From positions 62,001 to 126,000 of the forward strand of contig NZ_JAEHFY010000007.1 in NCBI RefSeq assembly GCF_016623585.1: a DNA stretch of 64,000 nt. The letters run 5' to 3'. The translations under genes were made by a program, and so were the position numbers. Below the pieces are notes generated by a model that was given only the letters and a program-made list of their open reading frames with translations, searched no databases and was not told the origin of the DNA. This stretch comes from Pedobacter segetis. GTDB lineage: Bacteria > Bacteroidota > Bacteroidia > Sphingobacteriales > Sphingobacteriaceae. Positions 42,216-51,055 of the stretch are shown piece by piece; position 1 is the stretch's first letter; each line of letters opens with the position of its first letter.

Positions 42216-43589
42216 ATGGATAACCTGTACGCAATTGTTGATATTGAAACCACTGGTGGCCATGCCAGCGCACATGGTATCACAGAGATTGCCATTTATA
42301 TCCATAACGGCAATGAAATTGTTGATGAATACCAAACCTTGATCAACCCTTTCCAAGAAATCCCGGTTTTTATCCAAAGCTTAACGGGCATCAGTAACGA
42401 GATGGTGAGCAAAGCGCCTTCTTTTGAAGAAGTTGCACCTAAGATATTTGAGCTTTTAGATCAAAAGATATTTGTTGCCCATAACGTAAATTTCGATTAT
42501 TCTTTTGTAAACCATCATTTAAAAAAAGAAGGTTTTACCTTGGGAAACAAGAAATTATGTACGGTAAGGTTGGCCCGTAAGATATTTCCTGGTTTGCCCT
42601 CTTACAGTTTGGGCAAGTTAAGCAGGAGCTTAAACATCAGCATAAAAAACAGGCACAGGGCAGCTGGTGATGCTTTTGCAACCGCAAGCATCTTTAAGAT
42701 GATGGTAGATGCAGATGATAAGGGTTACATTACAGAAGCATTGAAAGCCAAAGCCAAAGAAGAGGCCTTACCTCCGTTTATCTCTCGTAGCCAAATAGAA
42801 AGCATACCAAGGCAGCCAGGTGTTTATTATTTTAAGGATAAGAAAGACAAGATCATCTATGTTGGCAAAGCTAAGAACCTTTATAGAAGAATTTTAAGCC
42901 ATTTCTCTAATAACAGTCCGAACAGGAATAAACAAGATTTTTTAAGGGAGATAAGGAAAATATCCCATCAGGTTTGCGGTACAGAACTGCAGGCCATGAT
43001 TTTAGAGAACATTGAGATAAAAAGGTTGTGGCCGGCAAACAACAGGGCAGCCAAAAGACCAGAAAGAAGGTATTGTTTATATGTTTACGAGGATCAAAAA
43101 GGGTTTTTAAGGTTTGGCGTGGGTAAAAAGATAAAAAATATTAAGCCCACCTATTTGTTTAGCTCGCTTGCCCAATCCTATACCTTGGTAAACAATTGGT
43201 GCCAACAATACGGTTTATGCCCCAAATTATGTAACATCCAAAAATCTACGGAGGTGTGCAGCCATTTAGAAAACGGCAGTTGTTATTGTAATGATGAAGC
43301 TGGTTATTTAAGCTATAATGAAAAAGTAAATACCCTGATTACCGATCTTAGAAAAGAATTGCCATCGTTTATGATTGTTGATAGCGGGAGAAATACGCTA
43401 GAAAAAAGCTGTATCTTGATTGAAAAAGGTGTTTTTTACGGTATGGGTTATTTGAGGGAACATGAAGTACCCAATAGTTTAGAGAAAGCAAAATCGGTTT
43501 TGCAACCTTATCCTTCTTATCAGTTTATAGAAAAACTTATTTTTGATTTTGCTTTGCAGCATCCCCATAGGCAAATATTGCTCAATTAA
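42216..43589 (+). CDS. DnaQ-type exonuclease fused to GIY-YIG (UvrC-like) nuclease
   Basis: A 457-residue two-domain nuclease. Residues 1-170 are a DEDDh exonuclease like Pol III epsilon (YAIVDIETTGGHASAHGITE, VAHNVNFDYSFV, HRAAGDAFATASIF). Residues 195-280 are a GIY-YIG domain (QPGVYYFKDKKDKIIYVGKA) with Arg in NLYRRILSHF and the metal-binding Glu in ILENIEIKRLWPANN. A UvrC-like Cys-rich segment follows (CPKLCNIQKSTEVC, CYCND). Fusions of this kind occur in several phyla; a DNA-repair role like that of Cho is probable but not demonstrated. UvrB-binding and helix-hairpin-helix parts of UvrC are not seen. Confidence 0.92.
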   Translation: MDNLYAIVDIETTGGHASAHGITEIAIYIHNGNEIVDEYQTLINPFQEIPVFIQSLTGISNEMVSKAPSFEEVAPKIFELLDQKIFVAHNVNFDYSFVNHHLKKEGFTLGNKKLCTVRLARKIFPGLPSYSLGKLSRSLNISIKNRHRAAGDAFATASIFKMMVDADDKGYITEALKAKAKEEALPPFISRSQIESIPRQPGVYYFKDKKDKIIYVGKAKNLYRRILSHFSNNSPNRNKQDFLREIRKISHQVCGTELQAMILENIEIKRLWPANNRAAKRPERRYCLYVYEDQKGFLRFGVGKKIKNIKPTYLFSSLAQSYTLVNNWCQQYGLCPKLCNIQKSTEVCSHLENGSCYCNDEAGYLSYNEKVNTLITDLRKELPSFMIVDSGRNTLEKSCILIEKGVFYGMGYLREHEVPNSLEKAKSVLQPYPSYQFIEKLIFDFALQHPHRQILLN

Positions 43590-43723
43590 AATGTACTTAA
43601 AATTAGACGTTAGTTGTTTTTATAATCCTTAAAATTTAATCCATTACCTGTTTTAATCGAGTTTTTATTTTGGCTTAATTTTTATATATTCATCAACAAA
43701 TAAAATCCATTAAAATAATTCTC

Positions 43724-44032
43724 ATGAAAAAATTAATTTACTTAACATTATCGCTTTTTTTATTAGTTGGAAGTGTAAACGTAGCATCAGCTAAAACAAA
43801 CAACGAAACCAAACCATTAACAGAAAAACAACAGTTAGAATTAAAAAAACTGACCGATAGGGTAGAAGAGATCAGAAATATGGATAGGTCTAACCTAAGC
43901 CGTGAGCAAAAGAAAGAATTAAGGGCAGAATTACGGGCCATGAAAAAGGAAGCAAATTCTATCAGCAACGGTGGGATCTACCTTTCTGTAACCGCATTAC
44001 TTGTAATCATCATTATTCTATTGATTTTATAA
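43724..44032 (+). CDS. Small secreted or membrane-anchored coiled-coil protein
   Basis: A 102-residue protein with an N-terminal signal-like helix (LIYLTLSLFLLVGSVNVASA), a charged coiled-coil middle (residues 35-78; LKKLTDRVEEIRNMDRSNLS) and a C-terminal hydrophobic helix (SVTALLVIIIILLIL). It probably spans or anchors in the membrane with a periplasmic coiled coil. I recognise similar small proteins in Bacteroidota but no assigned function. A good terminator follows, so it is a single-gene unit. Confidence 0.72.
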   Translation: MKKLIYLTLSLFLLVGSVNVASAKTNNETKPLTEKQQLELKKLTDRVEEIRNMDRSNLSREQKKELRAELRAMKKEANSISNGGIYLSVTALLVIIIILLIL

Positions 44033-44052
44033 GACGCAAAAAAAAATTATTT

Positions 44053-44088
44053 AAAAACCGCACAGATTAAGTTTGGTGCGGTTTTTTT
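44053..44088 (+). terminator. Rho-independent terminator after the coiled-coil protein gene
   Basis: AAAAACCGCAC (44053-44063) and GTGCGGTTTTT (44076-44086) pair perfectly around a 12-base loop, with a T-tract to 44088, 20 bases after the stop. Confidence 0.9.
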
Positions 44089-44257
44089 GTTGATAAAAAT
44101 TTATTAATCGTAAATCGATATTTAATTTACCCGTTAAAAACTGGTATAATTAAGATGGGTAACAGTGATTTTATTTTATTAAAGTTAAGTTCAAACATTT
44201 AAAAATCATTTTGCCTTCTAAATTAAATTCTTTTATAGCATTACAATTTATTCTAGA

Positions 44258-44265
44258 TATTTTTG
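44258..44265 (+). promoter_or_regulatory. Candidate -7 box of metA
   Basis: TATTTTTG matches TAnnTTTG, ending 30 bases before the metA ATG. The upstream gap 44089-44295 is AT-rich; I looked for SAM-I and SAM-II riboswitch signatures and did not find them. Confidence 0.45.
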
Positions 44266-44295
44266 CGGAAATGATACAACGATTATTCTATTGAT

Positions 44296-45240
44296 ATGCC
44301 AGTAAAAATCCCAAATAATCTCCCAGCAATAGAACTTTTAAAAGAAGAAAATATCTTTGTAATGAGTGATTTAAGAGCTGATATCCAAGATATTAGGCCA
44401 ATGAAGGTTTTAATTTTGAACTTAATGCCCATTAAAATCACTACGGAAACGGATTTTGTGAGGTTGTTATCTAATAATCCTTTACAGGTAGAGGTAGAGT
44501 TTTTAAGATTAGATTCACATACTTCTAAAAATACATCAGAAAAGCATCTAGAAGAATTTTATAAAGGTTTTAGCAGCGTAAAAAACAATTATTATGATGG
44601 GATGATCATTACCGGTGCGCCCGTAGAACTTTTAAAGTTTGAAGAGGTTAATTATTGGAAAGAGGCTACCAAAATTTTTGATTGGGCAAGAACACACGTA
44701 ACCTCTACCTTATACATTTGTTGGGCCTCGCAAGCTGCGCTTTACCATTTTTACGGTGTGCAAAAAACCGCTTTGGATAAAAAACTTTTCGGGGTTTTTA
44801 AACATACCGCCACAGAAAAAGGCTACCCTTTGTTTCGCGGTTTTGATGATGAGTTTTTTATCCCTCATAGTAGATATACCAGTATTTTAAAATCAGAATT
44901 TGAAGGTAAAAATGATATTTCTATTCTATCAGAATCTGAAGATGCGGGTATTGCTATCGCTTCTTCTAGGGGAGGGCGTGAGTTTTATCTTACAGGCCAT
45001 TCTGAATATGCGCCACTTACTTTACATACAGAATATCAAAGAGATATAAAAAAGGGGATCAAGGCCGAATTACCCAAAAATTATTATAAAGCAGACAATC
45101 CTAAAAATGCACCGTTGGTTTGTTGGACAGGCCATGCCAACCTACTTTTTAATAATTGGCTAAATTATTTTGTTTATCAAGAAACTCCTTTTGATCTAAA
45201 AGATGTAGCGCATTTGGGAGATTTAAAGAACAATAATTGA
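44296..45240 (+). CDS. metA: Homoserine O-acyltransferase, MetA type (probably acetyl-specific)
   Basis: A 314-residue cytoplasmic enzyme that activates homoserine for methionine synthesis. Catalytic Cys lies in LYICWASQAALYHFYG, with His/Glu in FYLTGHSEYAPLTL. Relative to E. coli MetA (TGAPLG), the acyl-CoA-selecting position holds Glu: TGAPVELLKFEEV. Established work on the family links Glu at this position (residue 111) with acetyl-CoA and Gly with succinyl-CoA, so this one is predicted to make O-acetylhomoserine. It is single-gene. Confidence 0.92.
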   Translation: MPVKIPNNLPAIELLKEENIFVMSDLRADIQDIRPMKVLILNLMPIKITTETDFVRLLSNNPLQVEVEFLRLDSHTSKNTSEKHLEEFYKGFSSVKNNYYDGMIITGAPVELLKFEEVNYWKEATKIFDWARTHVTSTLYICWASQAALYHFYGVQKTALDKKLFGVFKHTATEKGYPLFRGFDDEFFIPHSRYTSILKSEFEGKNDISILSESEDAGIAIASSRGGREFYLTGHSEYAPLTLHTEYQRDIKKGIKAELPKNYYKADNPKNAPLVCWTGHANLLFNNWLNYFVYQETPFDLKDVAHLGDLKNNN

Positions 45241-45290
45241 TAACTGGATAAAAACTTAACGTAGCGTTGATTTAGGTAGTTAGCAAGTTT

Positions 45291-47198
45291 TTATTTTCCA
45301 GTTTTTGTGATCAAAAATTCTGTTCTCCTATTGTTTGCCCTTCCTTCTTCAGTATCGTTATCAGACATTGGGGATGATTTTCCATAACCTTTATAGCTCA
45401 GTCTATCGGCACTTATTTGGTTGGAGATAAGATATTTATAAACCGCTTTGGCCCTGTTTTTGGATAGTTCTAAATTATGGGCATCATCGCCGGTATTATC
45501 GGTATATCCGCTTAATTCTATACTTACCTTTGGGTTTTCTTTCAAAAAATCGATGATTTTCTCTAACTCGGTTTTAGATTCTGGTTTTAGGTTATATTTA
45601 TCGGTATCAAAAAATATATTTTTCAATATCACTTTTTTCCCTATCGCAATTTTTTGCAATGGTACTTGTAATAAAATGGGCTTGCCTACGGCATTTTTTA
45701 TAACAGAGAAATTTCCAGAATAAAATAAGTAACCGTTCTTAGAAACATTTAATCCGTACTCCTTGTTCACTGGCAAGGTTGCCAAAAAGGAACCGTCAAT
45801 GGCATCAGAAAGCGAGGTATGAATAGATTTAGCCGTTTTTAGATCGATAATTTCTATGACAGACTCTAATTTTTGCTTACTATCTGCATCAAAAACCACT
45901 CCTTTAACATAATTTACTGCTTCTGGCCTCAAATTTTGAGGTAAATCAAAAGAATAAATATCAAAGCCTCCGTAACCGTTAAAATTGTTGGAAGAGAAAA
46001 ATGCTTTGGTACCAGAAGCATTAATGGTTAAACCGTTTTCTTCTCCGTAAGTATTTATTGGATAACCCAAGTTAGCGGGTTTGCCCCAATTGCCTAAACT
46101 ATCTAATCTACTAATAAAAATATCTTTGTTTCCCATCCCTGGCCATCCGTTTGATGAAAAATACAATGTTTTGTTATCTGGGTGTATAAACGGCGATTGC
46201 TCGTCATAAGGTGTATTGATGTTTGGCCCCAAATTTTCTGGATCGCCCCATTTACCATCTGTTTGTAACTGGCTTTTCCAAATATCGTAACTACCCAAGC
46301 CGCCTTTTCTATCGCTCACAAAATAAAGCGTATGCCCGTCTGCTGATAAAGAAGGTTGAGACTCCCATCCCTTTGTGTTGATAGGGAAGCCTAAATTTAA
46401 TGGCCTGCTCCAATCATTGCCTTCTTTTTGAGAAATGTAGATATCACAACGCCCGTATCCATCAGGCCGGTTACATCCCGTAAAAAAAAGGTATTGCCCA
46501 TCAGGAGAGATACATTGTGCACCTTCATTGTAATTGGGTGTGTTGATATTTTTACTCAGATATTTTGCAGTAGTGTAGCCGGTATCAGTTTTAAAACTAC
46601 GGTAAAAATCCTCATTCCTGTTTATCTGACGGGTAAATATAAGTGTGCTTTCATCTGCAGTAAGGGCAGCAAAATATTCTTCTTCTTTTGTATTTACGCC
46701 AGGCCCAAGGTTTTGTGGTTTAAAACTTACTGGATTTTTTATCGCATTTAATGCAAAAACACAATCTGCAATATATTTATCTGCTAGGGCAAGCTTGTCT
46801 GTTGCGGGGCTAGTTTTTTCTTTAAATAAGTTGTAATTGATGATGGCGCCTTCGTAATCGCCGGTTTTAAGTTGGCTTTCTGCAAAGTAGTAATAGCGAT
46901 CTGGTGCAAAATTTGGGTTGATGGCAAAAGCCTTTTTATAAGTTTCTTTGGCGTTCAAATTATCAAACGTTACGCGATAAACATCTGCCAATAGCAAATA
47001 TGCCTCAATAAATTTATCGTCTTGTTTAATTGCTTCGTTAAGTTCGTTTTCTGCTTCTTTAAAGTTGTTTAGATCTAAAAGATAACGGGCTTTTTCATAA
47101 CTTTTTATTGCGGATCTACTGCTAACAGAATATTGGGTTTGTGAGAAACCCATTTGGCAAGCCAAAATCAAAACGGTTAAGAAGCAGATAGGTCTCAT
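45291..47198 (-). CDS. OmpA family protein with TPR and PD40 repeats
   Basis: A 635-residue outer-envelope protein. A signal peptide (cleavage near CQMGFSQ) is followed by about three TPR-like units (residues 30-135), four to five WD40-like PD40 beta-propeller units (e.g. EGAQCISPDGQYLFFTGCNR, SADGHTLYFVSDRKGG, HPDNKTLYFSSNGWPG), a carboxypeptidase-regulatory-like beta-sandwich (VKGVVFDADSKQKLESV) and a C-terminal OmpA peptidoglycan-binding domain (IELSGYTDNTGDDAHNLELS, NRRTEFLITK). This layout is common in Bacteroidota and includes PorE-like proteins of type IX secretion. Without neighbouring por genes I leave the function open; cell-wall anchoring is expected. Confidence 0.92.
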   Translation of the reverse strand: MRPICFLTVLILACQMGFSQTQYSVSSRSAIKSYEKARYLLDLNNFKEAENELNEAIKQDDKFIEAYLLLADVYRVTFDNLNAKETYKKAFAINPNFAPDRYYYFAESQLKTGDYEGAIINYNLFKEKTSPATDKLALADKYIADCVFALNAIKNPVSFKPQNLGPGVNTKEEEYFAALTADESTLIFTRQINRNEDFYRSFKTDTGYTTAKYLSKNINTPNYNEGAQCISPDGQYLFFTGCNRPDGYGRCDIYISQKEGNDWSRPLNLGFPINTKGWESQPSLSADGHTLYFVSDRKGGLGSYDIWKSQLQTDGKWGDPENLGPNINTPYDEQSPFIHPDNKTLYFSSNGWPGMGNKDIFISRLDSLGNWGKPANLGYPINTYGEENGLTINASGTKAFFSSNNFNGYGGFDIYSFDLPQNLRPEAVNYVKGVVFDADSKQKLESVIEIIDLKTAKSIHTSLSDAIDGSFLATLPVNKEYGLNVSKNGYLFYSGNFSVIKNAVGKPILLQVPLQKIAIGKKVILKNIFFDTDKYNLKPESKTELEKIIDFLKENPKVSIELSGYTDNTGDDAHNLELSKNRAKAVYKYLISNQISADRLSYKGYGKSSPMSDNDTEEGRANNRRTEFLITKTGK

Positions 47199-47230
47199 TA
47201 TTAGGTAATAAAAACTAAAACTATAAATAT

Positions 47231-47860
47231 TTACGGAATATTTAAGAACTTATGTGTTTGTAACGAAATTTCCCACTTCGGATTGTTCATCACGTAATCA
47301 ATTATTAAGGGTGTCATCTCTGCAGATTTAGACCATTCTGGCTGTAAATACAGTTTGCAAGTTGGCGAAACCATTGCTGCATATTCTTCTGCCCATGTAA
47401 AATCACTTTTATTAAACAAAATTACCTTCAATTCATTTGCGAAAGGGGCAATATCTTTTCGGGGGGCTTTAAATTTTTTTGGGGATAAACAAATCCAGTC
47501 CCAAAAACCAGAAAGGGGGTAGGCACCCGAGGTTTCGATAAAAGTCGCTATACCCGCAGTTTTCAATTGTTTGGTCAAATAATCGAGGTTATAAAGTAAA
47601 GGCTCGCCACCTGTTACCACCACTGCCTTGCCGGGATATTGTTTAGCGTTTTGTACAATTTTGTCTGCCGTAGTCAATGGATGTAAATTAGCGTCCCAGC
47701 TTTCTTTCACATCGCACCAATGGCAGCCCACATCACAACCTCCCAAACGAATAAAATAAGCAGCTTTTCCTGAATTGAACCCCTCACCCTGTATGGTGTA
47801 AAACTCTTCCATTAAAGGTAATAAAGAGCCGTCTTCGGGAATAATATTTTGTGTTTTCAA
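47231..47860 (-). CDS. queE: 7-carboxy-7-deazaguanine synthase
   Basis: A 209-residue radical-SAM enzyme that contracts the ring of 6-carboxytetrahydropterin to make CDG in queuosine synthesis. It begins with the family motif LMEEFYTIQGEGFNSGKAAY. The [4Fe-4S] cysteines are in RLGGCDVGCHWCDVKESWD with the Cx3CxxC spacing. VVVTGGEPLLYNLDYLTKQL is the SAM-binding stretch, and IETSGAYPL and LSPKKFKAP are typical. It lies 32 bases upstream of the OmpA/PD40 gene in the same direction. queA is in the same window, the other pathway genes are not. Confidence 0.95.
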   Translation of the reverse strand: MKTQNIIPEDGSLLPLMEEFYTIQGEGFNSGKAAYFIRLGGCDVGCHWCDVKESWDANLHPLTTADKIVQNAKQYPGKAVVVTGGEPLLYNLDYLTKQLKTAGIATFIETSGAYPLSGFWDWICLSPKKFKAPRKDIAPFANELKVILFNKSDFTWAEEYAAMVSPTCKLYLQPEWSKSAEMTPLIIDYVMNNPKWEISLQTHKFLNIP

Positions 47861-47966
47861 GCAGGCAAAGATAAGCCTATTTTGATAATCGGAGATTTAT
47901 TTGTCAAATTAATGATATTTATATGAAATGGTTTTACATAGCATACGGTCGAAACTATGTACCCCG

Positions 47967-48028
47967 CGGTTTCAACCGTGAACCCAACCCACCGTTGAAA
48001 CCGTGAACCCAACCCACGGTTGAAACCG
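47967..48028. repeat. Three copies of a CGGTTTCAACCG palindromic repeat
   Basis: CGGTTTCAACCG (47967-47978) is the reverse complement of CGGTTGAAACCG at 48017-48028 and, with one change, of 47992-48003; AACCCAACCCAC spacers separate them. The copies can pair into alternative hairpins. The array ends 7 bases before the nucleoside-phosphorylase stop codon (minus strand), in the gap after that gene. A similar REP-like sequence is familiar from many Bacteroidota genomes. Confidence 0.8.
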
Positions 48029-48035
48029 TGGGCTA

Positions 48036-48896
48036 TTAAACCCTTTCTAAAACTTTAACAATCATATCGGCCACAATTTTTTCTGGGTTTTTGGCAAATT
48101 GAAATTTAAGGCGATGGGCTAATATGGCATTGATCGATAAGGCTTGATGGCCCAAAGCATTTGCCAAAGCGTAAATACCTGCTGTTTCCATTTCTAAATT
48201 GGTAATCTTTTGATTATGGAGTTCAAAAGTGCTCAGCTTTTCTAGTAAAAGAGGCTGGGCTATTTTTGCCCTCACTTGCCGCCCTTGTGGCGCATAAAAT
48301 CCCGGAGCCGTTGCGGTAATGCCCCGTGGCATATCGAAAGCAATTTTTTTCAACAGCTTTTTAGATGCTGATGTAAGGTATGGTTGTGAATTTAATTTTG
48401 GTAAATGTTGTGTAATTGCCTGTGCCAGATATTTATCCTCTATGGTAACATCTTGTACGTAATAATTCATCAGGGCATCTAAGCCCAAACCATGGCTAGA
48501 GGCCAAGATGGTACCTACTCCTATATCTTCTCTTATGCTGCCAGAGGTGCCCACCCTTATAATATTTAAACTTTTCAATTCGTTTTTAACTGTTCGGGTC
48601 GTAAAATCTAAGTTTACCAGGGCATCTAATTCGTTTAAAACGATGTCGATATTATCGGTTCCAATCCCGGTAGAAATTACGGTTATTCTTTTATCGCCCA
48701 GAAAACCTGTATGCGTCTTAAACTCTCTTTTCCCTTTTTTTATTTCTATTTTATCAAAGTGTTTACTTACCTCATCCACGCGATCTGGATCGCCAACGGT
48801 TATTATGGTATCTGCCACATCTTGTGGCAAAATATTGAGGTGGTAGATGCTACCATCGGGATTGATGATCAAGTCTGCTTCTGAAATGGTTTTCAT
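48036..48896 (-). CDS. Nucleoside phosphorylase (uridine phosphorylase-like)
   Basis: A 286-residue member of the PNP/UDP phosphorylase family. Motifs: TIITVGDPDRVDEVSKHFDK, ITVISTGIGTDNIDIVLNEL (phosphate and ribose binding), IIRVGTSGSIRED and TNLEMETAGIYALANALGH, whose M-E binds the ribose. Such enzymes split nucleosides with phosphate to base plus ribose 1-phosphate, in salvage. The base specificity (uridine or purine) cannot be fixed by eye; the GTSGSI and GDPDR pattern favours the uridine phosphorylase-like branch common in Bacteroidota. It is single-gene, followed by a palindromic repeat array. Confidence 0.9.
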   Translation of the reverse strand: MKTISEADLIINPDGSIYHLNILPQDVADTIITVGDPDRVDEVSKHFDKIEIKKGKREFKTHTGFLGDKRITVISTGIGTDNIDIVLNELDALVNLDFTTRTVKNELKSLNIIRVGTSGSIREDIGVGTILASSHGLGLDALMNYYVQDVTIEDKYLAQAITQHLPKLNSQPYLTSASKKLLKKIAFDMPRGITATAPGFYAPQGRQVRAKIAQPLLLEKLSTFELHNQKITNLEMETAGIYALANALGHQALSINAILAHRLKFQFAKNPEKIVADMIVKVLERV

Positions 48897-49089
48897 AATG
48901 TATAAAGATATTTGAATTTTATCGTTTCGATTTTTTCTAATTTATCGATTATTTTATTTAAACCATACTGATTGATGGAGATTTCCATTTTACAAAGTGG
49001 ACAGAAACTTTGTTCTAAATTGTTCTTAATAAAATGGATAGGCGAGGGCTAAAGATTTGTTCCTATTATCTCTACAAATAACTTAGGTT

Positions 49090-49947
49090 TTAAATAGCAT
49101 TTGGTAAATTTAAGATGGCAATGGCCACCAAAGCTAATCCTAAACCTATGATGTTTAGCTTGCTCAATTTTTCTTTAAAAAGCCAAATGCCAACTATTGA
49201 TCCTAAGGTAACCACCCCAATATCTAAAGAAGAAAACACCACCGATGGCCTATTGCTTTCTATCTGTAAAGCCTTGATGTAAAATAAGATACTCCCAAAA
49301 TTGAAAAGCCCGAGAACAATACCTGCAAATGCGGCTTTAAGCTGAAATTTTAATTTCCCTGTTAAATATTGAACCAGTAAACTAGCAAAGCCCAAAAATG
49401 TAGCGATGGTAAAAATATAAACCAATGAAGCGGTAAAGGGTATGTCCTTTAATTTGGTAAGCAAATTAAGTAGCACATCAATGATCCCTGTACCAAAAAA
49501 AACGATTAAAGGATACCAATTAGCGCCGCTTTTAAAGTTGGTTCTGCCAGGAGGTTTTGAAGCATAAATGGCTGTAAGGCCTATTGCCAAGCCTATGATT
49601 TTAATTAAAGTAGGTGTTTCGGTAAATATCAAAAATGCAGAGAGAACTGGGATTATCAAAGACAACCTTTGTGCAATTGCAGTTAAAACGATACCCGATG
49701 TAGCAATGCTTTTCCCGATGAAATAGAAAATAGAAATCAATAAAAGGGCAATTATCGCATAAAGCAACCATTCTGTTTGGTTTGGAGCGGTTGATAAGTT
49801 TGGTTTAAATACGAAATAGCAAAATAATGCCGCAGTGGGATAATTAAAAACTATAGCTTGGTAAGCATTGGTATCGTACCTTTTAAAAAGTTTAAAATTT
49901 ATGCTTACAATAACGCTGCACAATATGGCGATAAAGACATAAATCAT
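49090..49947 (-). CDS. EamA/DMT family transporter
   Basis: A 285-residue membrane protein with about ten short helices in two EamA-like halves (first half IALLLISIFYFIGKSIATSG and IIKIIGLAIGLTAIYASKPP; second half with FSSLDIGVVTLGSIVGIWLF and KLNIIGLGLALVAIAIL). DMT carriers export or import small metabolites. Its start overlaps the ribD stop by 4 bases, so it is co-translated with ribD. This suggests, without proof, a link to riboflavin or its precursors; the pairing may also be simple proximity. Confidence 0.87.
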   Translation of the reverse strand: MIYVFIAILCSVIVSINFKLFKRYDTNAYQAIVFNYPTAALFCYFVFKPNLSTAPNQTEWLLYAIIALLLISIFYFIGKSIATSGIVLTAIAQRLSLIIPVLSAFLIFTETPTLIKIIGLAIGLTAIYASKPPGRTNFKSGANWYPLIVFFGTGIIDVLLNLLTKLKDIPFTASLVYIFTIATFLGFASLLVQYLTGKLKFQLKAAFAGIVLGLFNFGSILFYIKALQIESNRPSVVFSSLDIGVVTLGSIVGIWLFKEKLSKLNIIGLGLALVAIAILNLPNAI

Positions 49948-50996
49948 TGTTTTAAGGGGTTTACAATGGTTAGTAAATCTTCTCCTATTTGTTCTTTATT
50001 GATGATTTTTCCCTCTAAAACGGGAGATTTAATCCCTTCTCCCCATAATTTTGGGGCAGTAAAAATCCTTGCTTCATCCCAAAGCTGGGCATCTATAAAA
50101 GACTGTAAAGTTTTGCTGCCACCTTCTATGATCACAGATTGCACATCCTGCAAATACAGTTGAAACATTATATACTGGGGTAAAAAATGCTCGAAATCTT
50201 CGATAGAGATATACAGAGTTTTATCATTTATATCGGTTAAAACATCATTAAAAACAAATGTTTTAGTACTGTTATCGAATAAGTTAAGGTTTTTTGGTAA
50301 ACTTAGCTTCTGGTCTATAACCGCCCTAATTGGGTTTCTGCCACTTACCAACCTCACATTTAATTGAGGATCATCTGCCAAAGCAGTATTTTTACCTACC
50401 AAAATACAATCTTCTTGGCCTCGCCAAAGATGTACCAACCTTTGGGCTGCTTTGCCAGAAATCCATTTTTGCTCACCAATAGAGGGGGCAAAAAAACCAT
50501 CTTGGGTTTGTGCCCATTTAAGGATAATGTATGGTCTCTGTTTTAAAACTTTGGTAAAGAAACGTTTATTTAACGCAAGGCACTCATTTTCTAAAATACC
50601 AGCAACCACATTGATCCCAGCTGCTTTTAACTTAGCAATTCCTTTTCCGTTAACGTTTTTAAAAGGATCTAAGCAACCTATTACAACGTTCGGGATTTGA
50701 TGCCTGATGATTAAATCTGCACAAGGCGGGGTTTTGCCAAAATGTGCGCAGGGTTCTAGGGTTACATAAAGGGTTGCTTCTTTTAAAAGCTCGGCAGCAT
50801 TTTTGTAATTCTCAAAAACCCGATCAATAGCATTAACCTCGGCGTGTGGCCCACCATAATATTGATGGTAACCTTCGCCTATAATTTTATCTTTATAAAT
50901 GATTACAGATCCCACCATTGGGTTAGGGCTTACACTGCCCAAACCAAGTTTAGCTAAAAAAATAGCTCTTTTTAAAACTGTTTCATGCGTTATCAC
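49944..50996 (-). CDS. ribD: Bifunctional riboflavin biosynthesis deaminase/reductase
   Basis: A 350-residue enzyme with an N-terminal zinc-dependent deaminase domain (GPHAEVNAIDR; TLEPCAHFGKTPPCADLIIR) and a C-terminal NADPH-dependent reductase domain (YIILKWAQTQDGFFAPSIGE, LVGKNTALADDPQLNVRL, SVIIEGGSKTLQSFIDAQLW). It carries out the second and third steps from GTP to lumazine in riboflavin synthesis. Zinc-ligand His, Cys and Cys are all present. It is first of a two-gene unit with the DMT transporter, and divergent from the TPR kinase. Confidence 0.95.
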   Translation of the reverse strand: MITHETVLKRAIFLAKLGLGSVSPNPMVGSVIIYKDKIIGEGYHQYYGGPHAEVNAIDRVFENYKNAAELLKEATLYVTLEPCAHFGKTPPCADLIIRHQIPNVVIGCLDPFKNVNGKGIAKLKAAGINVVAGILENECLALNKRFFTKVLKQRPYIILKWAQTQDGFFAPSIGEQKWISGKAAQRLVHLWRGQEDCILVGKNTALADDPQLNVRLVSGRNPIRAVIDQKLSLPKNLNLFDNSTKTFVFNDVLTDINDKTLYISIEDFEHFLPQYIMFQLYLQDVQSVIIEGGSKTLQSFIDAQLWDEARIFTAPKLWGEGIKSPVLEGKIINKEQIGEDLLTIVNPLKQ

Positions 50997-51055
50997 GTAC
51001 CAAAGTTAATAATTACACACCATCGGTTTATCAAAACCTTTGTTATCGTTAAAAT

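Noticed and set aside
44089-44295. SAM riboswitch upstream of metA
   Set aside because: I looked for SAM-I stem features and SAM-II conserved core sequences and did not find a convincing match; the -7 box lies close to the ATG, leaving only a short leader.
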